NCBI RefSeq assembly: GCF_003614925.1
Contig: NZ_QYLP01000033.1
Coordinates: 78,623 to 142,622, forward strand
Direction of reading: 5' to 3'
Length of the DNA stretch: 64,000 nucleotides
DNA from: Arthrobacter celericrescens
Lineage (GTDB): Bacteria > Actinomycetota > Actinomycetes > Actinomycetales > Micrococcaceae
The position numbers and the translations under genes were made by a program. Shown here in pieces: positions 34,596 to 43,645 of this stretch; position 1 is the stretch's first letter; each line of letters starts with the position of its first letter. Below the pieces are notes generated by a model. It worked only from the letters and a program-made list of their open reading frames with translations. It did no database searches and was not told the origin of the DNA.

Positions 34596-34711
34596 CGCCT
34601 GCCTATCTGGTAGGACTTCGTGGCCTGGCCCGCCCGTGCGTTCCCTGTAGGTTCCGCATGCTGCCGGGGGCATGATGGACCCACAGATGCACGCCGTCGA
34701 GGGGAACCGTT

Positions 34712-36079
34712 GTGGAAACCGTGCCGAGTGGGGCCGGGCAGGATGCACCCGAAAGCATCATGGCCGAAAGCATCAGGACGCAGCTTGAATCCGACGGCGT
34801 GTCCCTGCTAGTGGGCACGGCCGTCGACTACGCCGGAGGAATCCATTGCAAAGGCGTCCCGATCCGGCGGCTTCCGGAGTTCCAGGACGCCGGCATGGGA
34901 GCCTCGCCCTCGTGGAACGTCTTCTGCGCGGACAACGGCATCGCCTTCACCTCCTCCATCGGGGCCGTCGGGGATCTCCGCCTCCGGCTCGACGCCGCCA
35001 GGGTCCGCAAGGTGGACGACGGCCTGGCCTGGGGACCCGCGACCTTCCACGAACAGGACAGGACCCTCTCTCCGCTGTGCCCGCGCGGCCGCCTCGCCGC
35101 CGTCGTGGACAGCCTCACGGAGCGCGGACTTTCGCCGCTCATGGGCACCGAGCTTGAGTTCGTCCTCACCACCCGCGACGGCGGGCACTTGCCCAAACCC
35201 GGATGGACCGCCTACGGCATGGGCGCCGTCTCGGACCGGCGCGGGTTCCTCGTGGACCTCACCGCAACACTCGAAGCAGCGGGCCTGGGTCCCGAGCAGA
35301 TCCACGCGGAGTACGGGGAAGACCAGTTCGAGGTTTCCCTCGCTCCCGCTCCGCCCGTCGAGATGGCAGACGGGTGCGTGCTGGCCCGTATCCTCATCGG
35401 GATTGTCGCCGCCCGCCACGGCATGGCCGCCTCCTTCTCACCGCTCCCTTGGACGGACGGGGCGGGCAACGGGGCGCACCTGCACCTCTCGCTTCACCGC
35501 GACACCACACCGCTGTTCGGCGGCAGCCTAGGACCCCATGGCATCACCCCGGAGGGCGGATCCGCGATCGGCGGGATCCTCGCGGGCCTGGACCACTTCC
35601 TCGGCGTCTACGCAGGCTCGGTCCTTTCCGCGCAGCGGCTCCAGCCCGGGCGCTGGTCCGGGGCCGCAGCGTGCTGGGGCCTGGAGAACCGCGAAGCCGC
35701 GGTGCGTTTCGTCGCCGCGACCGCCGGCAACCCGCACGGCGCGAACGTGGAACTGAAGGTGGTGGACCCCAGCGCCAACATCTACCTCGCCGCTGCAGCC
35801 CTCGTTGGCTCGGCGCTCCACGGCATCGATGCGGGGCTGCCCCTCCCGGCGGAGGTGCCCGGCAACCCCGCTGACGCCGACGATTGGCCCGCCACGGCCA
35901 TCGACGCAGACCAGGCCACCATCCTGGAAAAGCTGGAGGCCTCGGACCTTGCCGGGAAGACCCTGGGGCCGGACATCGTGGAGGGCATCGTCGCGGTCCG
36001 CCGCCACGAAGCCGCGAAATTCGCCGGCAAGGATCCCGCCGAGACCGCACAGGCCCTCCGCTTCGCCTGGTCAGCCTGA
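34712..36079 (+). CDS. Glutamine synthetase-like ligase
   Basis: A 455-residue member of the glutamine synthetase superfamily. The beta-grasp N domain precedes a catalytic domain with metal-binding GTELEF (145-150), EYGEDQFEVSLAP (199-211), GAGNGAHLHLSL (249-260) and NPHGANVELKVVDPSANIYLA. It is shorter and more divergent than GlnA and resembles the gamma-glutamyl-amide or polyamine ligase relatives (PuuA, GlnA3, IpuC, FluG C-terminal part). It should attach glutamate to an amine with ATP. The GTG has GAGGGG seven bases upstream. Its stop overlaps the ATG of an amidohydrolase (TGATG), so the two are made together. Confidence 0.82.
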   Translation: METVPSGAGQDAPESIMAESIRTQLESDGVSLLVGTAVDYAGGIHCKGVPIRRLPEFQDAGMGASPSWNVFCADNGIAFTSSIGAVGDLRLRLDAARVRKVDDGLAWGPATFHEQDRTLSPLCPRGRLAAVVDSLTERGLSPLMGTELEFVLTTRDGGHLPKPGWTAYGMGAVSDRRGFLVDLTATLEAAGLGPEQIHAEYGEDQFEVSLAPAPPVEMADGCVLARILIGIVAARHGMAASFSPLPWTDGAGNGAHLHLSLHRDTTPLFGGSLGPHGITPEGGSAIGGILAGLDHFLGVYAGSVLSAQRLQPGRWSGAAACWGLENREAAVRFVAATAGNPHGANVELKVVDPSANIYLAAAALVGSALHGIDAGLPLPAEVPGNPADADDWPATAIDADQATILEKLEASDLAGKTLGPDIVEGIVAVRRHEAAKFAGKDPAETAQALRFAWSA

Positions 36080-37257
36080 TGTCACCGGAGCCGGACGTCG
36101 TGGCGGGACTTGAGGGCCGCGTTCCCCAAGGATTGGCCGACGCCGTGTCCGCCCTCCCGCTGGTGGACCACCACATGCACGGCTGCTTCACCGAACCCCT
36201 CACCCGGGCGGGGTTCGAAGTGGCCGTCAACGAAGGGTCCCCGGACCCGATCCCGGCGTTCATGACCCAGTTCGATTCCCAAGTGGGCTTCGCCATCCGG
36301 CGCTGGTGCGCTCCGCTGCTCGGCCTCCCGCCGCATGCCGGCGCCCATGAGTACTGGGAAGCCCGCAGCGCCCTGACGCCCGCGGAACTCAACCGCCTGT
36401 TCCTGGCCGATGCCGGGGTGGCGCACTGGATCGTCGACACCGGGCTCAGCGCCACCGCCGTCACGACGCCGGAAGCCATCACGCAGGACTCCGGCGCCCC
36501 TGCCTCCGAGGTCCTCCGGCTCGAACTCCTGGCCGAACAGGTGGCGGCCCGCACTGCCTCCCCGGCTGACTTCGCCCAGGACTTCCGTGCGGCGCTCGCG
36601 GCGGCGGCCCCCGGCGTCGTCGGCTTCAAGACGATCGCCGCCTACCGCTGCGGCTTCGACATCGACTGGTCCGTCCCCAGCGAGCAGCGTTTGGAACGGG
36701 CCGTGGCCCGCTGGACTGCGGGCTTCGGGGCGGCGGCGTCTTTGAGGCTCGAGGACCCTGAGGTCATCTCCTTCATCGTCCACGCAGCGGCGGAGCACCT
36801 GCTGCCGCTTCAGTTCCATGTGGGGTACGGCGACCGGGACCTGGACCTGCACCGCACCAACCCCTTGCTCCTGCTGCCGCTGCTGCGCCAGGCCGCGATG
36901 CGGGACACCCCCGTGATGCTGCTGCACTGCTACCCCTACCACCGCGAGGCCGGGTACCTGGCGCAGGCATTCAACAACGTGTATTTCGACGTCGGCCTGG
37001 GCCTGAACCATGTGGGCTCCCGCAGCGTCGCGGTCGCCGGCGAAGCCCTCGAGTTGGCGCCCTTCGCCAAGCAGCTTTATTCATCCGACGCCTACGGAGT
37101 CCCGGAACTGCACCTCTTGGGATCGATCCTGTGGCGCCGCTCGATGGCGCAGGTCCTGGGCGGCTGGGTGCGCCGCGGCGAATGGTCCGAAACGGACGCG
37201 ATCCGGGTGGCCGGAATGATCGGGGCGGAGAACGCCCGCCGGGTCTACCGGCTGTAG
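36079..37257 (+). CDS. Amidohydrolase, FluG N-terminal-like
   Basis: A 392-residue metal-dependent amidohydrolase with the N-terminal metal motif VDHHMHG at residues 29-35. Further ligands are in FKTIAAYR, QFHVGYGDRD, LLHCYPYH and SSDAYGVPE near the C terminus. The family (amidohydrolase 2) includes the N-terminal half of fungal FluG. It is translationally coupled with the glutamine-synthetase-like gene. A plausible role is hydrolysis of an amide or a gamma-glutamyl conjugate, or supply of the amine for the ligase. Substrate is unknown. Confidence 0.8.
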   Translation: MSPEPDVVAGLEGRVPQGLADAVSALPLVDHHMHGCFTEPLTRAGFEVAVNEGSPDPIPAFMTQFDSQVGFAIRRWCAPLLGLPPHAGAHEYWEARSALTPAELNRLFLADAGVAHWIVDTGLSATAVTTPEAITQDSGAPASEVLRLELLAEQVAARTASPADFAQDFRAALAAAAPGVVGFKTIAAYRCGFDIDWSVPSEQRLERAVARWTAGFGAAASLRLEDPEVISFIVHAAAEHLLPLQFHVGYGDRDLDLHRTNPLLLLPLLRQAAMRDTPVMLLHCYPYHREAGYLAQAFNNVYFDVGLGLNHVGSRSVAVAGEALELAPFAKQLYSSDAYGVPELHLLGSILWRRSMAQVLGGWVRRGEWSETDAIRVAGMIGAENARRVYRL

Positions 37258-37276
37258 GCGGCCGGCGGCACTCGCC

Positions 37277-37325
37277 GGCACCCGCCGTCGGGAGGCAGCG
37301 CCGGCGGGCGGCACCCGCCGTCGGG
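37277..37325. repeat. GC-rich direct repeat between amidohydrolase and fba
   Basis: GGCACCCGCCGTCGGG occurs at 37277-37292 and again at 37310-37325, each following a CGCCGGCG-like run. It may fold as a GC-rich terminator; no gene is seen. Confidence 0.4.
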
Positions 37326-37393
37326 CGCGAAACGGGCCGGCGCGGGCGAGTATTACCGAGGCGTGACCCGAAGCACGGCCCGTTGTTCGATCT

Positions 37394-37413
37394 GGCTAGG
37401 ATGGTGCCTAGCC
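37394..37413. promoter_or_regulatory. Palindrome upstream of fba
   Basis: GGCTAGG-ATGGTG-CCTAGCC with perfect seven-base arms, 60 bases before the aldolase start. It could be an operator or a 5' leader hairpin. Confidence 0.35.
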
Positions 37414-37473
37414 GTAACTGGTCTGTTTCAGGGTCAGCACACCCATAGACGAAAACACAGCATAGGAGTCACC

Positions 37474-38493
37474 ATGCCCATTGCAACCCCAGAGATTTAC
37501 TCCGAGATGATCGATCGTGCGAAGGCCGGCGGTTTTGCTTTCCCGGCGGTGAACGTGACGTCGTCGCAGACCCTGAACGCTGCGATCCGTGGTTTCGCGG
37601 AGGCGGAGTCGGATGGCATCATCCAGGTGTCCACCGGTGGTGCGGCGTACTGGTCCGGCGCGTCGGTGAAGGACATGGTGGCCGGTTCGCTGGGTTTCGC
37701 GGCGTTTGCCCGTGAGGTGGCCAAGAACTACAACGTGAACATTGCCCTGCACACGGACCACTGCCCGAAGGACAAGCTGGACAGCTTCGTGCTGCCCCTG
37801 CTGGCCGCGTCCGAGGCCGAGGTGAAGGCCGGGCGGAACCCGATCTTCAACTCGCACATGTGGGACGGTTCCCACGAGGCGCTGGGTGAGAACCTGCGGA
37901 TCGCCCGTGAGCTGCTGGAGCGTACCGCGGCGGCGAAGATCATCCTCGAGGTCGAGATCGGCACGGTCGGCGGTGAGGAGGACGGCGTGGAGAACGAGAT
38001 CAACGAAAAGCTGTACACCACCACCGAGGACGCCCTGGCCACGATCGAGGCCCTGGGTGCCGGGGAGAACGGCCGCTACATCACGGCCCTGACCTTCGGG
38101 AACGTGCACGGCGTGTACAAGCCGGGCGGGGTGAAGCTGCGTCCTGAGCTGCTCAAGCAGATCCAGTCCGAGGTCGGGGCGAAGATCGGCAAGGACAACC
38201 CCTTCGACCTGGTCTTCCACGGCGGCTCCGGTTCCTCGGACCAGGAGATCGCGGACGCGGTGTCCTACGGTGTGATCAAGATGAACGTGGACACTGACAC
38301 GCAGTACGCGTTCACGCGTCCGGTGGCCGGTCACATGTTCGCCAACTACGACGGCGTGCTGAAGGTCGACGGCGAGATCGGCAACAAGAAGACCTACGAC
38401 CCGCGCGTCTGGGGTGCTTCCGCCGAAGCCGGCATGGCCGCCCGCATCGTCGAATCCGCCCGCCAGCTCGGCTCGGCAGGCAAGACCTTCTAG
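37474..38493 (+). CDS. fba: Class II fructose-bisphosphate aldolase
   Basis: A 339-residue zinc-dependent aldolase that splits fructose 1,6-bisphosphate into dihydroxyacetone phosphate and glyceraldehyde 3-phosphate. Class II landmarks: HTDHCPKDKL at residues 93-102 (zinc His and catalytic Asp), EVEIGTVGGEEDGVENE, and the phosphate-binding FHGGSGSSDQEI. Length and pattern match the long FbaA type. The ATG has AGGAG at good spacing. Codon use shifts to G/C-rich but also frequent -GT codons, as in highly expressed genes. A DUF3151 gene follows three bases later, an arrangement common in actinomycetes. Confidence 0.96.
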   Translation: MPIATPEIYSEMIDRAKAGGFAFPAVNVTSSQTLNAAIRGFAEAESDGIIQVSTGGAAYWSGASVKDMVAGSLGFAAFAREVAKNYNVNIALHTDHCPKDKLDSFVLPLLAASEAEVKAGRNPIFNSHMWDGSHEALGENLRIARELLERTAAAKIILEVEIGTVGGEEDGVENEINEKLYTTTEDALATIEALGAGENGRYITALTFGNVHGVYKPGGVKLRPELLKQIQSEVGAKIGKDNPFDLVFHGGSGSSDQEIADAVSYGVIKMNVDTDTQYAFTRPVAGHMFANYDGVLKVDGEIGNKKTYDPRVWGASAEAGMAARIVESARQLGSAGKTF

Positions 38494-38496
38494 GCC

Positions 38497-38919
38497 ATGT
38501 CCGACGAATTCCGCAAGAACCTGCTGGGCCCGGAAGCCACGCTGCTGCCTGCCGAGACCGAGGTGTACCAGCACCTCGCGCTCGGCCAGGAAGCCGTGGA
38601 CCTGGTGGCCAAGCACCCCACGTCCTCGCTCCTGTGGGCGATCCTCGCCGAAGAAGCCTGGGCCGAGGGCCGCACCATCGAGTCCTACGCCTACGCCCGT
38701 GTGGGCTACCACCGCGGACTGGACTCGCTGCGGCGCAACGGCTGGCGCGGCGTCGGCCCCATCCCGTGGGAGCACGAGCCGAACCGCGGATTCCTGCGGG
38801 CCCTCTACGCGCTCGGACGCGCCTCGGCAGCCATCGGCGAAGCCGAAGAGCCCGAGCGGATCGAGAAGTTCCTCAACGACTCCGATCCCGCCGCGAAGGC
38901 AGCGATCGAGACTTCCTAA
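38497..38919 (+). CDS. DUF3151 family protein
   Basis: A 140-residue soluble, mostly helical protein recognised as DUF3151 (blocks LLPAETEVYQHLALGQEAVDLVAKHP and SSLLWAILAEEAW, then GVGPIPWEHEPNRGFLRALYALGRA). Function is unknown. It follows fba by three bases and must share its mRNA, with a double hairpin afterwards. The helical repeat-like pattern is reminiscent of TPR proteins. The conserved position after fba suggests a link with central carbon metabolism, but nothing in the sequence shows an enzyme activity. Confidence 0.88.
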   Translation: MSDEFRKNLLGPEATLLPAETEVYQHLALGQEAVDLVAKHPTSSLLWAILAEEAWAEGRTIESYAYARVGYHRGLDSLRRNGWRGVGPIPWEHEPNRGFLRALYALGRASAAIGEAEEPERIEKFLNDSDPAAKAAIETS

Positions 38920-38944
38920 TTCCTGGGCCCACGCCCGCAGGGTT

Positions 38945-38970
38945 CCCTGGCCGAGCTTGCGAGGCCAGGG
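38945..38970 (+). terminator. First hairpin after fba operon
   Basis: CCCTGGCC and GGCCAGGG with a 10-base loop, 26 bases past the DUF3151 stop. Confidence 0.6.
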
Positions 38971-38980
38971 AGCGGGTGGG

Positions 38981-39023
38981 GACGACGGCGCCCGTCACCC
39001 GAAAGGTGGCGGGCGCCGTCGTC
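38981..39023 (+). terminator. Second, stronger hairpin after fba operon
   Basis: Arms of 19 bases (beginning GACGACGGCGCCCG) pair with one G-T wobble around a CGAAA loop. Together with the hairpin just upstream it should stop transcription firmly. Confidence 0.75.
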
Positions 39024-39076
39024 GTTAACCGCCGTTGCCGGCGGACGGCTGAAGCGGTGAGCGTCCGATGTTCTGT

Positions 39077-39127
39077 TTTGTCGAGTTGATTGACAAAGTT
39101 TGTTTATCTTTGTTTGTGTGTTTGTCA
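39077..39127. promoter_or_regulatory. TTTGT/ACAAA-rich control region of the carboxypeptidase gene
   Basis: TTTGTC (39077-39082), TGACAAA (39091-39097), several TTTGT copies and TTTGTCA (39121-39127) form overlapping inverted repeats. The pattern resembles ROK/XylR-type operators; the identity of the regulator is unknown. Confidence 0.4.
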
Positions 39128-39188
39128 CAGCCCGCAATGGGGGACATGGCCGGCTGCACGCCTAAGCACTCGAAAGAGGTAACGCACT

Positions 39189-40241
39189 GTGAGAAGAACT
39201 TTCAGGATCCTGGCTGCTTCCGGCTCTTTGGCGCTGGCCGTTGTGGCGGGCGCGGCGCCGCTGGCAAGCGCAGTCGGCGAAGGGCCCGGCTACGGCGACA
39301 ACGGCCAGATCACCACGTCCAAGCTCACCACCTATGACCAGCTCGTCTCCTTCCTGAAGGACCAGGACGCCCGCCAGCCGGCCATGGAGCTGGAGGTGAT
39401 CGGCAAGACGGTCAAGGGCCGGGACCTCCACCTGGTCAAGTACGTCACGGATCCGGCCAAGCCCACCATCCTCTACCTGACCCAGCAGCACGGCAACGAG
39501 CAGCTCACCACCGAGGGCGCCATGGCGTTCATCAAGCAGCTGGGCACAACCAACTCGTCCGGAATCCTGGGCGGCGTGAACATCCTCATCGTTCCGATGC
39601 TCAACGCTGACGGTGCCATGGGCGACGTGAACTTCCCGCTGGACGACTACGTGGCCAAGGGCGACCGCCACCTCACCCGCTACAACGCCGAGGGGGTCGA
39701 CCTGAACCGCGACCACGTGGCCAAGATCCAGCCCGAAACCCAGGCGCTCCACAACAACGTGATGCGCAAGTACCGGATCGACTACATGATCGATCTCCAC
39801 CACCAGGGCACCCGCGCAGAGCGCGACGGGAAGCTGGTGTCCGGCTCGATCCTGTACCCCACCACACCGAACGCCGATCCCGCCGTCGTCGAGAAGTCCA
39901 AGCAGCTTGGTTCGATCGTCTTCAACAGCGTGGACTCCACAGGCTGGGGGCACCTCGGCAAGTACGAAGGCGGCAGTGCCGAGACCATCAGCCGCAACGG
40001 GATCGCCGTGGAGTACGGGATCGCCACGCTGCTCTTCGAGATGCGCGGCATGTCCGACCACTACCTCGACGGCTATGCGCTCGGCCAGCGCAGCAACGGC
40101 TACCTCATCAAGCAGACAGTCATCACGCTGACCTCCACCGCGGCGGCCATTGCGGACGGTTCCATCGCCGACGCCGACACCACCTTCTGGGACAGCCTCG
40201 CCACCCAGAACTCCCGCGACGGCGGGGAGGAAGACGAGTAA
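39189..40241 (+). CDS. Secreted M14 zinc carboxypeptidase
   Basis: A 350-residue protein with a Sec signal peptide (hydrophobic residues 7-26, cleavage near ASA at 26-28) and a peptidase M14 domain. The zinc motif HGNE places His101 and Glu104, His204 lies in DLHHQG as third ligand, and a Glu in LFEMRG is the likely catalytic base. It should trim C-terminal residues or muropeptides outside the cell. The GTG has GAGGT about nine bases upstream. The leader region is AT-rich and repeat-rich, unlike its neighbours. A 57-base palindrome follows the stop codon. Confidence 0.88.
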   Translation: MRRTFRILAASGSLALAVVAGAAPLASAVGEGPGYGDNGQITTSKLTTYDQLVSFLKDQDARQPAMELEVIGKTVKGRDLHLVKYVTDPAKPTILYLTQQHGNEQLTTEGAMAFIKQLGTTNSSGILGGVNILIVPMLNADGAMGDVNFPLDDYVAKGDRHLTRYNAEGVDLNRDHVAKIQPETQALHNNVMRKYRIDYMIDLHHQGTRAERDGKLVSGSILYPTTPNADPAVVEKSKQLGSIVFNSVDSTGWGHLGKYEGGSAETISRNGIAVEYGIATLLFEMRGMSDHYLDGYALGQRSNGYLIKQTVITLTSTAAAIADGSIADADTTFWDSLATQNSRDGGEEDE

Positions 40242-40251
40242 AACACTCCCG

Positions 40252-40308
40252 CGAACGTACAGTTGGGGCCCTTAAATCGCCGATTTAAGGGCCCCAACTG
40301 TACGTTCG
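40252..40308. repeat. 57-base near-perfect palindrome
   Basis: Two 28-base arms (first begins CGAACGTACAGTTGGGG, second ends CCCCAACTGTACGTTCG) are fully complementary around a single C at 40280. It lies between the convergent carboxypeptidase and gntR genes, 10 bases past one stop and 20 before the other. It may act as a two-way terminator, but its length and perfection exceed what that needs. Confidence 0.9.
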
Positions 40309-40328
40309 GGCTTCAAACGAGGGGATCC

Positions 40329-41033
40329 TCAGTCCAGGCCCATGGCCTGGCGGACTTCCACCACCACGCGGTGCATCGCTTCCTCGGCCTTGTTCGTGTC
40401 CCCGCGCGACACCGCGGTGGCTACGTCCTCGTGCGCCTTGAGCGCCGCCTCCTCCGGCCGGAACGGCATGAGGCCCTGCTGGGTGCGGCTGGTCAGCACC
40501 TCGGCCACCATCTGGTCGATCGCGGCGAACATCTCGTTCCCGCTCGAGTGCAGCAGGAGCCGGTGGAAGGCAATGTCCACGGCGAGGAAGCCCTCCAGGT
40601 CCCCGGCTTCGCCCAGGCGTCGCAGCTCCGCGGCCAGCGCCCCCAGTTCCCCGCGCTGCGCGTGCGTGGCGCGGCGGGCGGCCGCCGCTGCGGCAATGGG
40701 CTCGACGGCGATGCGCAGCTCCGTGAGGGAGGCGTACTGGGCTTCGCGGCGGGTGGAGGCCAGCCGCCAGTGCACCAGCTTGGGGTCGAAGACGTTCCAG
40801 TGCTGCGGGTCTTGAACCACGATGCCCACCCGGCGCCGCGAGTACACGAGGTTCATGGATTCCAGGACGCGCATGGTGTCCCGGGCGACGGTGCGGGAGA
40901 CGCTGAACTCCTGCTGGAGGTCTTCGAGGGTCAGCCGGGAACCGGGGGCGAGCCGGCCTGAAGCGATCGATTCGCCGAGGGTGTCCAGCATGCGCTGGTG
41001 CAGGCCGCCGCCATCCGCTGTCGCCGTCGACAT
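40329..41033 (-). CDS. gntR: GntR-family (FadR subfamily) regulator, probable gluconate regulator
   Basis: A 234-residue regulator with an N-terminal winged helix-turn-helix (GSRLTLEDLQQEFSVSRTVARDTMRVLES) and an FCD ligand-binding domain (metal/ligand residues Asp and His in VDIAFHRLLL, later His in KAHEDV and MHRVVVE). It is divergent from gntK-gntP, so gluconate or 6-phosphogluconate is the likely effector. AAAGG seven bases before the ATG at 41033 supports that start over an ATG nine codons earlier. A CCAATG-type inverted repeat in the 185-base divergent gap is the likely binding site. Confidence 0.85.
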   Translation of the reverse strand: MSTATADGGGLHQRMLDTLGESIASGRLAPGSRLTLEDLQQEFSVSRTVARDTMRVLESMNLVYSRRRVGIVVQDPQHWNVFDPKLVHWRLASTRREAQYASLTELRIAVEPIAAAAAARRATHAQRGELGALAAELRRLGEAGDLEGFLAVDIAFHRLLLHSSGNEMFAAIDQMVAEVLTSRTQQGLMPFRPEEAALKAHEDVATAVSRGDTNKAEEAMHRVVVEVRQAMGLD

Positions 41034-41114
41034 GTCCCGCCTTTCCCGCGCTGATTCCATCCCCCAGCGTAGTGCCTCGGGCGTAAAAGTATGACCAAAA
41101 GCACATTAAGTACT

Positions 41115-41134
41115 ACCAATGACATTCCAATGGT
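41115..41134. promoter_or_regulatory. Candidate gluconate-regulator operator
   Basis: ACCAATG-ACATTC-CAATGGT, an inverted repeat with one mismatch, in the gap between gntR and gntK. Its flank ACTACCAAT resembles gluconate-repressor sites of other actinobacteria as I remember them. Confidence 0.4.
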
Positions 41135-41218
41135 GTTATCTTTTTGGGGAACACGGCGCAATAGCGCCACCCCGAGCTTCTTCGGAAGCCAACGACGTCT
41201 TCCTGCGGAGGTAGGGCA

Positions 41219-41746
41219 ATGGAGTCATCTGCAATCCACGTGGTCGTCATGGGCGTTGCCGGCGCAGGCAAGTCCACGATCGCCGGGGCACTTGCGTCGG
41301 CCCTTGGCTGGGACATGGCCGAAGCCGACCGTTTCCACCCTTCGGCCAACATTTCGAAAATGGCCGGCGGTGTTCCGCTCACGGACGAGGACCGCTGGCC
41401 CTGGCTGCGCAGCATCCGAGACTGGATGACGTCCGAGGCCGCAGCAGGCAACAGCACTGTACTGACCTGCTCGGCCCTCAAGCGTGGCTACCGGGAACTG
41501 CTTGCGGAAGCCGAAGGCCGCGTGGTCTTCGTCCACCTCGACGGCAGCCCGGAACTCCTCGCCGAACGCATGGGCAGCCGCGAGGGCCATTTCATGCCCA
41601 CCACCCTGCTGCCCAGCCAGCTCGCCACCCTCGAACCGCTCACGGCCGAGGAATGCGCGGCAGGAAGCATCCGCCTGGACATCGCGCAGGACCCGGTCAC
41701 CCTGGTGCGCGCCGTCGTCGACGTCCTCGCACTCCAGGCCACCTGA
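41219..41746 (+). CDS. gntK: Gluconokinase
   Basis: A 175-residue kinase that phosphorylates D-gluconate to 6-phosphogluconate for the pentose phosphate pathway. The P-loop GVAGAGKST is at residues 12-20, followed by DRFHPSANISKMAGGVPLTDEDRWPWL, which binds gluconate, and by the EGHFMP block. Length is that of the short GntK family. The ATG is 7-8 bases after GGAGG. It leads a two-gene operon with the permease gene 68 bases later. A second gluconokinase is cut by the left window edge. Confidence 0.95.
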   Translation: MESSAIHVVVMGVAGAGKSTIAGALASALGWDMAEADRFHPSANISKMAGGVPLTDEDRWPWLRSIRDWMTSEAAAGNSTVLTCSALKRGYRELLAEAEGRVVFVHLDGSPELLAERMGSREGHFMPTTLLPSQLATLEPLTAEECAAGSIRLDIAQDPVTLVRAVVDVLALQAT

Positions 41747-41814
41747 CCTCCAGGCGCCTGAACACCCCCACCTGAACACCCCCAGCACCGCATCACCTGT
41801 TTCAAAGGAGAACC

Positions 41815-43221
<1,407 letters not shown>

Positions 43222-43235
43222 CGCATCCTGGACGC

Positions 43236-43273
43236 AAGAGCGGCCGGCACCTTCAGAGGTGCCGGCCGCTCTT
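43236..43273 (+). terminator. Terminator after gntP
   Basis: Perfect 16-base arms beginning AAGAGCGGCCGGCACC, six-base loop, and a T-rich tail TTTGCTTG. Confidence 0.85.
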
Positions 43274-43294
43274 TGCTTGTGTCCCGCCGTCGGG

Positions 43295-43300
43295 CATGAT
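43295..43300 (+). promoter_or_regulatory. -10 box for a leaderless transcript
   Basis: CATGAT ends seven bases before the ATG at 43307, with no ribosome binding site. Confidence 0.3.
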
Positions 43301-43306
43301 GCCGCC

Positions 43307-43642
43307 ATGGAGAAACGCGAGTCGTCCGCTGCCGCCGTTGCCGCCTTCGAGCACCTGGGGGCTGACCTGCTCGACGCCGGGGTGGTGGCGGGCCAGATGT
43401 TCGGTGCCCGTTCGCTGCTGTTGGAGAAGAAGGCGATCGCCTGCCTCAACGGGGACACGGTGGCCTTCAAGCTTGGCCGCGACAACCCCGAACATGCGCG
43501 GGCGTTGGCGTTGCCAGGTGCCGTGCTCTTCGATCCCTCCGGCATGGGCAGGCCATTCAAGGACTGGGTGGAGGTTCCGCTCTCGGCCGCGGGCGAGTGG
43601 CCGGCTTTGGCGGACGCCGCGCTCGCGGCCGCCCGCCAGTAG
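43307..43642 (+). CDS. TfoX N-terminal-like protein
   Basis: A 111-residue protein whose centre (GVVAGQMFGARSLLLEKKAIACLNGDTVAFKLG and PSGMGRPFKDWVEVP) matches the pattern of the TfoX N-terminal domain family, small proteins of uncertain function related to the Sxy competence regulator. There is no C-terminal TfoX domain. It stands alone after the gluconate terminator and is convergent with the NCS1 permease, whose stop codon is four bases away. No enzyme motif is visible. Translation probably begins without a leader. Confidence 0.65.
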   Translation: MEKRESSAAAVAAFEHLGADLLDAGVVAGQMFGARSLLLEKKAIACLNGDTVAFKLGRDNPEHARALALPGAVLFDPSGMGRPFKDWVEVPLSAAGEWPALADAALAAARQ

Positions 43643-43645
43643 CGC

